Below are positions 1-6,228 of a stretch of 10,743 nucleotides of DNA, one piece after another. The notes under the pieces are model-generated. The model was given only the letters and a program-made list of their open reading frames with translations. It was not told where the DNA came from and ran no database searches. Both the position numbers and the translations under genes were made by a program. The stretch spans positions 1-10,743 of the forward strand of contig UQXF01000103.1 in the NCBI GenBank assembly GCA_900544905.1, in the 5' to 3' direction. The stretch's first letter is position 1. Each line of letters begins with the position of its first letter. Source of the stretch: an uncultured Clostridium sp. (GTDB lineage: Bacteria; Bacillota; Clostridia; Lachnospirales; Lachnospiraceae).

Positions 1-50
1 GATCTACACGCGTAAGATCGTCGGCAGCGTCAGATGTGTATAAGAGACAG
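1..50 (+). other. Nextera i5 sequencing adapter (artefact)
   Basis: This is not genomic DNA. It reads as the end of the Illumina P5 oligo (GATCTACAC, 1-9), an 8-base index (GCGTAAGA, 10-17), the read-1 linker (TCGTCGGCAGCGTC, 18-31) and the Tn5 mosaic end AGATGTGTATAAGAGACAG (32-50). Genomic sequence begins at 51. The gene running into it from the right therefore acquires a false C-terminal tail and a false stop codon at 30-32. Confidence 0.98.
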
Positions 51-752
51 AGATTTATTAACAAAACCAACATACATTTCATCGGTTTTTCTTGTAATAT
101 CCTCATGTTGCGAACTTAACACAATACATATGCCACTTTGCTTAGCTTGATTATTTTCATATAATTCATCAATTATATCTTTTCCCCTAGCTTCACCATT
201 CATGAAATTATCTATAATACAAAGGAAAAATTTATTCTCTTTACCAAATAACATTAAATCTTCTTCCATACATTTAAGGTCTGGCGCAGAAAAATCTGTA
301 TACACTCTTAAGGGCAAACTTATACCATCTTTTTTAGTTCCTTCAATCAATCCTTTATACCCTTTTGCATTTTTACTTTTCACTCCTACACCAAATCTTT
401 GAAACACTTCGCTACATTTTCCAACCTCTTCTTCTGTCAAATCCTCAATAGCATTTTTAAGTTCAAACATCTCTTGCTTTTTTATATAAAATTCAACATC
501 TCTTTTAGGAACTGAATTCCATTTAAATCTGTCTTTGCATCTGGAATACTCCTCATTAATCTTCTTCAACTTAATTTTTATCTGCCCATCAAATATATTT
601 GTTATCAGATTTTCCTTTTCATCATCTGTCAACATAAAGTAATCATACATAACAGACTTTCTTGACAAATCAAATTCAATTGAATCCTCAACTATAATTA
701 TCCCAGCTATATTCATCAATGAATAGAATTCATTAAATGATACCTCTTCCAT
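51..752 (-). CDS. Diverged receiver-like (response-regulator) protein, 3'-truncated by contig end
   Basis: Start is ATG at 752 with an AAGGAG site 7 nt upstream; it follows the dual-ATPase gene by 11 nt. Only 234 residues are genuine. The apparent ending LSLIHI plus stop is adapter read as protein. Pieces of a CheY-type receiver fold can be recognised. A hydrophobic strand ends in the acidic pair E22-D23 (IIIVEDS, 18-24). A second strand ends in D181 (CIIDNF, 178-183), at the phospho-acceptor position. A third ends in S213 (IVLSS), at the conserved Thr/Ser position. A fourth ends in K233 (VGFVNK). The first strand is separated from the rest by about 130 residues that look largely helical and charged, far more than in a standard receiver. 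No output domain is seen, though one could lie in the missing C-terminus. As neighbour of a histidine-kinase-like protein it may be its phosphotransfer partner. The receiver call comes from motif reading only. Confidence 0.6.
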
Positions 753-763
753 AAAATCTCTCC

Positions 764-3394
764 TTATCTAACGCAATCCTTTGGAACTGTAATAGAAAAA
801 ATGTATCTATTACCCCACTCATTAGTTTCTTCTAATAATTCTATATCTGCACTAAACGAATTTAACAGCTTCTTTACAATATATAAGCCCATACCTCTTC
901 CGTCATTCTCTTTTCCAGACTGCAATGCTTCAAATAAGATATATTCCATTTTTTTTAAAACACCCAATCCCGAATCATACACACAAATATTTGTATCCGT
1001 TTTCTGCTCGACTACAATTTCATTATTTGGTATATAATAGTTTTTTTCCTTCAGAGCCCTTTTTTCTCTTATATCAATCCAATATATTGAATTCGTAAAA
1101 AGATTATATAACACATGCAGCAGAACGCCCTTAGGCATATACCACTGTGCCTTTAAATTTTCCTGTCGAATAGTAATTTTGTTCTTTGAGAGTTCCTTTT
1201 TCAATTTTCTTTCAATTTCATCGACTACAGCTCCAACACTTTCACATGTATATTCATCATAATTATTTTTTTTGATAAAAGTCTTTTCCAAAAAATTATA
1301 TAAATCTGCAACATCCTCAACTTTTCCCAACAATAAATCACTTTGATCTTTTATTGGTAACAAATTATCGTTGTACAACTTTATATTTGTATCATAAAGG
1401 AATTCCTTCAATATCTCAAAATCACTTTCAATATTGTACATGTTAGGGTCATTAATTATTGAATGCAACTCATGAGTCATTGTTTCTGTTATTAACCCGT
1501 TTGCCATCAACTTATAATTATTAAATGCTTCGATCTGTATTTCCTTGAGTCCTGCTTCTGCTGTATCCAGTACTTCTTTTGTTTTTCCGATTTCTTCTTG
1601 AGTTATCTGAATTTGAGCATCAACAGAATCCAATGTTTCAATCGCTTTATCATATATTTTCTGTGAAATATTTACTTCGTCACCAACGATAACAGCTTTG
1701 GACAATAATATTTCTTTAGTTTTCTTGATTTCCTTTAATAATCTTTGGTTTTCTTTTAATAACTTATTATTTTCATCTTTTCTACGTTTTACTTCCTTTT
1801 TTGTATCATCTTGCAATAATCCTTCGTCTCGTAAAATTGATTTTGTTATATCATCTGCTGTTCGATTAAAATCATAAAAGTAGTAATTAAATATGATTAT
1901 TATTACTTCTTTAAATATTTTTGCAACATCATTTTGTACCACATCAAGTCTAGAACTTATCTCTCTTATGTTCGTTTGCATAGGATCATTTATAGAAACA
2001 TATCCTACTGTATTGCTTTGATTCATTCTATAAAACTGTTGACCGGAGGTTCTATACTGTTGCATTTCAATCCAGTCATCATCTCTATTACCAAGTGCTC
2101 CTATTCTGTATCCGTTTCTATAGAGTTTAATTCCATTATATAAAGATAAAAACTTTTGGATATCATCTAATGAATACATTTCTACCCTAGGATTAGTCTT
2201 ATTTTTCAAATATTTCACATAATCAACATAAATTTTCCCAACCGCATTATCCTGTTTAAAATTATATGCACATCCTTCTACAGGTAATATTTCCATCAAT
2301 TTAGTAAGCTCTTTTTCCACTTGTTTTACTATAAATTCTTCTAAAGCCTTTTTGTTCTTTACATCGGAATACTCTTTTTTTCTCTTCTCCTTAATTTTAT
2401 TTACCAATTCTTCCTGTGAAATAGTAATATCCAAGGATGCATCATAACGCTCCTTATAATTATTAAAAAACCGAATATACTCTTCTTTATCTCTTCTGTA
2501 TTTAGGGAAATATGAAACAGGCTTAATACATGACCTATGTGTCTTCTCAATAAACTGAGGTGTCAACTTTAAACTCATATTTAATTCTATTTTTCCATTT
2601 GTTTTCTTGATTTTAAAAGCATTAACACTTTCGGCAAAGTTTAATAATTCTAAATTAAATCCCGACTCAATCCGGATACCATTATTATAAAAAGCTATTT
2701 CAATATCTTGTACCGTATTATCATATGGAGATATTAAAAATGATGTTGCTGCTCGTAACTCGTCTTTCAAAGTCACTTTATTATCCCCGAACAATTCTAA
2801 CTGCAATGGTTCATTGATTAGCTCACTCTTTTTTACATCAATTATCCACATTCTTGTATAAGAGTCTGTCATTTTGGGCAATTCATAATATGGAAGCTCA
2901 AATTCATCAATTTTTTTTGAATGTACCAATTCGTTCCAATCAATTACTACAACCCTGCGTTGTATATCATATTTTGAAGCAGTCTCAAGAATAAGTTTTT
3001 TCCCTAATCGTTGTGCCGCAAGTCGTCCAATACCCTTTTCTCCAAGATTTGTATTTTCATTATCTTTAAATTTTATATCTGTTCCAATATTTAAAAAGCC
3101 TTCTTGCAATTGCATTGCATTCATTCCAATTCCAATATCCTCAATCAATAATATGTCTAATGCCAAAGTTTCTCTTTCTAAAAGAGAAACAATATCACTA
3201 TCTAATGGCACCAATAATTTATTATTTCTTTTTACATATTCAACACTATTAAAAAATTGTACATTGACCTGTTTACTATGTGCATCAATCGAATTCTTAA
3301 TTAACTCTACAATCGCTACTGATGCAGAAGTAATCAAATCGCTTCCCAAATGTTCGATAATTCTGGGATTAATTTTCATTTTTACTTTTTCCAT
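764..3394 (-). CDS. Dual GHKL ATPase: MORC/HSP90-like N-terminal domain fused to a histidine-kinase-like core
   Basis: The protein has 876 residues and starts at ATG 3394, with GCAGGT 6 nt upstream. The N-terminal Bergerat ATPase has an N-box with E30, N34 and D37 (ELIKNSIDAH), a G1 motif at D86-IGIG (86-90) and a glycine-rich lid GEKGIGR (118-124). This is the HSP90/MutL/MORC pattern. A middle region (about 210-530) carries no motif I recognise. A Lys/Glu-rich probable coiled coil spans about 535-625. A histidine-kinase-like core follows: an H-box with H641 (ETMTHELHSII), an N-box with N764 and N768 (LYNLFTNSI), G1 as DSGLG (807-811) and G2 as GRGMGLYIV (832-840). No signal peptide or clear membrane segment is seen, so it is probably cytosolic. 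Family knowledge links MORC-like ATPases to restriction and defence operons. The adjacent receiver-like gene suggests the C-terminal half signals by phosphotransfer, which is inference. Confidence 0.85.
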   Translation of the reverse strand: MEKVKMKINPRIIEHLGSDLITSASVAIVELIKNSIDAHSKQVNVQFFNSVEYVKRNNKLLVPLDSDIVSLLERETLALDILLIEDIGIGMNAMQLQEGFLNIGTDIKFKDNENTNLGEKGIGRLAAQRLGKKLILETASKYDIQRRVVVIDWNELVHSKKIDEFELPYYELPKMTDSYTRMWIIDVKKSELINEPLQLELFGDNKVTLKDELRAATSFLISPYDNTVQDIEIAFYNNGIRIESGFNLELLNFAESVNAFKIKKTNGKIELNMSLKLTPQFIEKTHRSCIKPVSYFPKYRRDKEEYIRFFNNYKERYDASLDITISQEELVNKIKEKRKKEYSDVKNKKALEEFIVKQVEKELTKLMEILPVEGCAYNFKQDNAVGKIYVDYVKYLKNKTNPRVEMYSLDDIQKFLSLYNGIKLYRNGYRIGALGNRDDDWIEMQQYRTSGQQFYRMNQSNTVGYVSINDPMQTNIREISSRLDVVQNDVAKIFKEVIIIIFNYYFYDFNRTADDITKSILRDEGLLQDDTKKEVKRRKDENNKLLKENQRLLKEIKKTKEILLSKAVIVGDEVNISQKIYDKAIETLDSVDAQIQITQEEIGKTKEVLDTAEAGLKEIQIEAFNNYKLMANGLITETMTHELHSIINDPNMYNIESDFEILKEFLYDTNIKLYNDNLLPIKDQSDLLLGKVEDVADLYNFLEKTFIKKNNYDEYTCESVGAVVDEIERKLKKELSKNKITIRQENLKAQWYMPKGVLLHVLYNLFTNSIYWIDIREKRALKEKNYYIPNNEIVVEQKTDTNICVYDSGLGVLKKMEYILFEALQSGKENDGRGMGLYIVKKLLNSFSADIELLEETNEWGNRYIFSITVPKDCVR
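3168..3190. repeat. Perfect 10-bp inverted repeat (hairpin) inside the dual-ATPase gene
   Basis: GTTTCTCTTT (3168-3177) and AAAGAGAAAC (3181-3190) are exact reverse complements separated by 3 bases. The hairpin encodes residues 69-76, between the N-box and G1 motif of the N-terminal ATPase. It is AT-rich, is not followed by a U-tract on the minus-strand transcript, and may be coincidental. Confidence 0.6.
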
Positions 3395-3410
3395 TTCAAT
3401 ACCTGCTTTC

Positions 3411-4508
3411 TTAAAAATAATTATCTATCTTCTTTGCAATTTCTAATGCCATCAAATATGGGACTCCATTTCCAACCATTTTAAACTTTGCACTTAAGCA
3501 CACATTAGGTGGTAATTTGAACCATGCAGGTAACGACTGAATAGCCATTGCTTCTGCCACACTTAAGCGACGTGTTCTATATGGATGAAGATGTACCTCA
3601 TTATTTCCATAAGCTGCTGTAGGAGAATACTTCCATCTGTGCAAACGCTTAAATGATTTCCTACTAGTATCTCCTTCTTGTATTGTTAACATTTTAGATT
3701 TTCCACCTTTAACTTTAAATACATCTTTTCTGTTAAAATGTCTATATACATTATTTTTCCTAAACCACTCCTCTACTGTCAACTCTTTGGGAACATCATA
3801 TTTAAATTTTCTTTTACTTTTTTCACGATATTTCTGTGGTTTTGGCCAATTCATTTTCTTCACTGCCTTGGAATCATATGGCAAATTTGCATTCCACGGA
3901 AAAGCAAATGTATCATTCACACTTATTACTTTTCTGGATAATTCAGTACCTTTCAAAACCCCTATCATAAATATTCGGTCTCGATCTTGAGGCACTCCAA
4001 AATCCAATGAATTCATCAATTGTTCAGATAATATATATTCGTTGCGTATTAATTCACTTTTAAGCTCTTCAAAATACTCTCGATGCTTTTGCGTTTTTAT
4101 CAGTCCTTTTACATTTTCGAACAAAAAGAAATCTGGTTTAAAGCGGCAAATCATATCAATATAGCTTTTTGCCAATTTCCCATTTTCACCTTCTCTACCT
4201 TTATTTTTCCCTCCTATGGAGAAATCCGGACAAGGCGGACCACCTATAAATCCAAGCAACTCATTATTTTGTCTTTCATGGTTAATGTATTGTTGAAAAA
4301 TATGTTCTCCATTGCCACTCAAAAAATAATTAATATCATTTACATGATATCCATATACAGGTTGATTATAATTGCGATTTCTTCTCGCATAACAATATGA
4401 ATCCATAAATTCCTGTTTGAATTCATTAACAAAAACAACTTCGTATCCCGCATCTTGAAATCCTAAATCCAACATTCCAACACCGGCAAAAAATGAAAAT
4501 ATCTTCAT
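3411..4508 (-). CDS. DNA cytosine-5 methyltransferase C, partner of the Vsr-like gene
   Basis: This 365-residue C5-cytosine methyltransferase transfers methyl from S-adenosylmethionine to cytosine C5 in DNA. Motif I is FFAGVGMLDLGF (6-17). Motif IV is GGPPCPDFSIGG with catalytic C93. ENV lies at 131-133, QDRDR (motif VIII) at 174-178, RRLSVAEAMAIQSLP (motif IX) at about 313-327, and GNGVP (motif X) at about 346-350. All catalytic landmarks are present, so it should be active. Motif IV reads PCP rather than the usual PCQ. The target-recognition region (about 185-312) contains a Lys/Arg-rich stretch near 221-239. The ATG start lies one base after the Vsr-like stop (TGACATG), which implies translational coupling. 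It differs clearly in sequence from the two upstream methyltransferases, so it probably modifies another site. Confidence 0.93.
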   Translation of the reverse strand: MKIFSFFAGVGMLDLGFQDAGYEVVFVNEFKQEFMDSYCYARRNRNYNQPVYGYHVNDINYFLSGNGEHIFQQYINHERQNNELLGFIGGPPCPDFSIGGKNKGREGENGKLAKSYIDMICRFKPDFFLFENVKGLIKTQKHREYFEELKSELIRNEYILSEQLMNSLDFGVPQDRDRIFMIGVLKGTELSRKVISVNDTFAFPWNANLPYDSKAVKKMNWPKPQKYREKSKRKFKYDVPKELTVEEWFRKNNVYRHFNRKDVFKVKGGKSKMLTIQEGDTSRKSFKRLHRWKYSPTAAYGNNEVHLHPYRTRRLSVAEAMAIQSLPAWFKLPPNVCLSAKFKMVGNGVPYLMALEIAKKIDNYF

Positions 4509-4509
4509 G

Positions 4510-4977
4510 TCAATCCCAGTTTCCTTCTATACTAAATTCTTCCTTTTCTTTGAAAGTCATATCAAAAATCGCTTCTTCCACAACCTTCACACACTCATCT
4601 GTATGCTTCTTTATATCATCACCCCAGAACCTTATGACAGTCCATCCTTCAAACAGCAATCTCTTATTTATTTCATCATCCCGCTCTCTATTACGGGATA
4701 TTTTGCTTATCCAGAATTCGCTGTTGTTGCTTTTTTCCAGTCTTGGTTTCAATACTTCCCAATCTTTCCCATGAAAAAATTCGCCATCGCAGAAAATTGC
4801 TATCTTATACTTTGTAAGTACAATATCTGGGCTTCCTGGAAGTTTTTTATAATTCTTACGATACCGATATCCTTTATGCCACAAAGCTTTTCTCAATATA
4901 ACTTCTATCTTTGTGTCTTTTCCATGTATATTTTTCATATTCTTATGTCGCTGCTCTTTTGTTAAAACATCTGCCAC
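4510..4977 (-). CDS. vsr: Vsr-family (very short patch) endonuclease, variant lacking zinc ligands
   Basis: The protein has 155 residues. The start is GTG at 4977, supported by TGAGGTGA a few bases upstream; the encoded MADVLTKEQRHKNM matches the usual Vsr N-terminus. The family folds like a PD-(D/E)XK nuclease and classically nicks at T:G mismatches left by 5-methylcytosine deamination. Visible landmarks are E25, the catalytic D51 (GSPDIV), D64 (IFCDGEFFHG), H69 and a RNRERD block (95-100). From memory of the E. coli enzyme, the structural zinc ligands C66, H71, C73 and C117 align here with E66, K71, W73 and D120, so the zinc site looks lost. It sits 16 nt after the nuclease subunit of the first module and 1 nt before methyltransferase C. 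It may repair mismatches caused by the methyltransferases, or it may be the restriction nuclease of the second module, as proposed for Vsr-like proteins next to MORC-like ATPases. Confidence 0.9.
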   Translation of the reverse strand: MADVLTKEQRHKNMKNIHGKDTKIEVILRKALWHKGYRYRKNYKKLPGSPDIVLTKYKIAIFCDGEFFHGKDWEVLKPRLEKSNNSEFWISKISRNRERDDEINKRLLFEGWTVIRFWGDDIKKHTDECVKVVEEAIFDMTFKEKEEFSIEGNWD

Positions 4978-4989
4978 AAAATCACCTCA
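4978..4989 (-). promoter_or_regulatory. Ribosome binding site that fixes the GTG start of the Vsr-like gene
   Basis: On the minus strand TGAGGTGA (4982-4989) precedes GTG at 4977, with about 5 nt between GAGGTG and the start. No ATG in this frame is near enough to give a complete Vsr N-terminus, so the GTG start is preferred. Confidence 0.7.
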
Positions 4990-4993
4990 ACAA

Positions 4994-6214
4994 TCAGTTT
5001 TCTATTAACTTAGCCAGTTTTTCTATCTCTGTCATTTCCCGCCGCACATTTATGTTCATCAAAGTCTTAACATCTATAAGAATTCCTTGAATCTTTTGAT
5101 ATTCTTCAGAATTATCTTTCCAGTTACTAACTGCCTCACCTACTTTAAGCATTTCTGGATTATTAGGATACTTACTTTTTAAAGAATCAAAAGGCATAAG
5201 AAATGCATTATATACCTTCATGTTGTTGCCATGTTTTTTCTTAAACTTTTCTTCATTAGCCACATATTCTCCATATGTAATCTGCTTGTTAATTGATGTA
5301 GATTCTGGCAAATCCCATGCTTTACCATTCACTCCGAATTTATAATATTTTGCATCAAGAATGTATACCTTACTTCCGTACAACATAATCGTGTCTGGTT
5401 CCAGTGAAGCATTGTCATATTTATCTCCATTCACATACCAGGTTGTCTTTGGAAAATAATCAGATTTATTTTCAATACCAAACACTTTATCAATCATTTT
5501 TTCCCAAACATACTCGAAACGATAGGTTCCATACCGGTAATTTTTATCAGAATCTTTGTCACCTTCAAAATTAATTATTGCCAACATATGCCTGAACAAC
5601 ATTCTGTTTCTATCATTAAATGTATTTGCAATCTTTTCTTTAAGAACTGACCGGAAGACTCTTTCTAGTTTCGCTATTCGTGGTTTCTTTGGCATCATTT
5701 TTGTAAAAAGCCATCCAATTCGTTCAAAGCTCTCATATACACAATACTCATGTATTAACGTAATCAGTTCATTTTCCTTTATACTATTTTTCTTTGTAAC
5801 GAAATCAAGATAAAACACATCCATATCCTGTACATATGGTCTTTGAGTTTTTATTGTCCTGTTCCAGTTTACCTTCCCTGTTTTTGCAATCTTATATGAA
5901 ACTTCCTGTTCCCTGTAATATCCTCTTGCAAAAAAATCCTTGATAAGATAAATATATGATTGCAACGGAAATTCTACTTCATCAGAGCTGCTGCCTTCTG
6001 CCAGCAGCTCTGATTCTTTACGCTCTGTATTCGCAGCAAGTGTTGTAAACAGCAATATAATGTCCTTCCGCAGTTCCTTGTTATCCTCTGATATATGGTA
6101 ACCCATTGGGAAATTGATACCAATGTCACCATCATCACATCTTAGCCCCACAAAGGTATCCATTTCACGGTTAGAATTCACTCTGCATTTACTTCTAATA
6201 TCTATTTCCCTCAA
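4994..6214 (-). CDS. McrC/LlaJI-type restriction nuclease subunit (R2)
   Basis: The protein has 406 residues. A TTG start at 6214 is favoured by AGGTGG 7 nt upstream. It looks like the nuclease partner of the McrB-like motor just upstream, as in LlaJI-type systems where R2 cuts DNA when driven by R1. The PD-(D/E)XK signature is P273-D274 (LEPDTIML), then a strand and D287-A288-K289 (YILDAKYYKF); a downstream Q311 (INKQITYGEY) may complete the site. The N-terminal two-thirds would mediate contact with the motor, by analogy with McrC. Residues about 64-82 are a low-complexity acidic and serine-rich linker whose DNA forms a strong perfect hairpin (5981-6014). The gene follows the motor by 11 nt and its ribosome binding site overlaps the motor's stop codon, suggesting coupled production of the two subunits. 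Confidence 0.85.
   Translation of the reverse strand: MREIDIRSKCRVNSNREMDTFVGLRCDDGDIGINFPMGYHISEDNKELRKDIILLFTTLAANTERKESELLAEGSSSDEVEFPLQSYIYLIKDFFARGYYREQEVSYKIAKTGKVNWNRTIKTQRPYVQDMDVFYLDFVTKKNSIKENELITLIHEYCVYESFERIGWLFTKMMPKKPRIAKLERVFRSVLKEKIANTFNDRNRMLFRHMLAIINFEGDKDSDKNYRYGTYRFEYVWEKMIDKVFGIENKSDYFPKTTWYVNGDKYDNASLEPDTIMLYGSKVYILDAKYYKFGVNGKAWDLPESTSINKQITYGEYVANEEKFKKKHGNNMKVYNAFLMPFDSLKSKYPNNPEMLKVGEAVSNWKDNSEEYQKIQGILIDVKTLMNINVRREMTEIEKLAKLIEN
5981..6014. repeat. Perfect 13-bp inverted repeat (strong hairpin) inside the R2 nuclease gene
   Basis: ATCAGAGCTGCTG (5981-5993) and CAGCAGCTCTGAT (6002-6014) are exact reverse complements around an 8-base loop. The stem is GC-richer than its surroundings. 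It encodes residues 67-78 of the nuclease subunit, a linker of Glu, Leu, Ala and Ser. On the transcript it is followed by GAAGTAG, not a U-run, so it is not an intrinsic terminator. It could stall ribosomes, recruit RNase or tune subunit ratio, or be chance. Confidence 0.75.
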
Positions 6215-6228
6215 AAGATCACCACCTA
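6215..6228 (-). promoter_or_regulatory. Ribosome binding site that fixes the TTG start of the R2 nuclease gene
   Basis: AGGTGG on the minus strand (6222-6227) overlaps the motor gene's TAG stop (6226-6228) and lies 7 nt before TTG at 6214. The next in-frame ATG is at residue 18 without a comparable site. Confidence 0.7.

Noticed and set aside
30..50. C-terminal tail LSLIHI and stop codon of the receiver-like gene
   Set aside because: Encoded by the Tn5 mosaic end of the adapter, not by genomic DNA.
4507..4965. 152-codon plus-strand open frame opposite the Vsr-like gene
   Set aside because: Antisense shadow of a gene with clear family motifs; the same applies to the other plus-strand frames of 60-106 codons across the window.
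5981..6014. Intrinsic terminator
   Set aside because: The hairpin is inside an intact reading frame and is not followed by a U-run on either strand.
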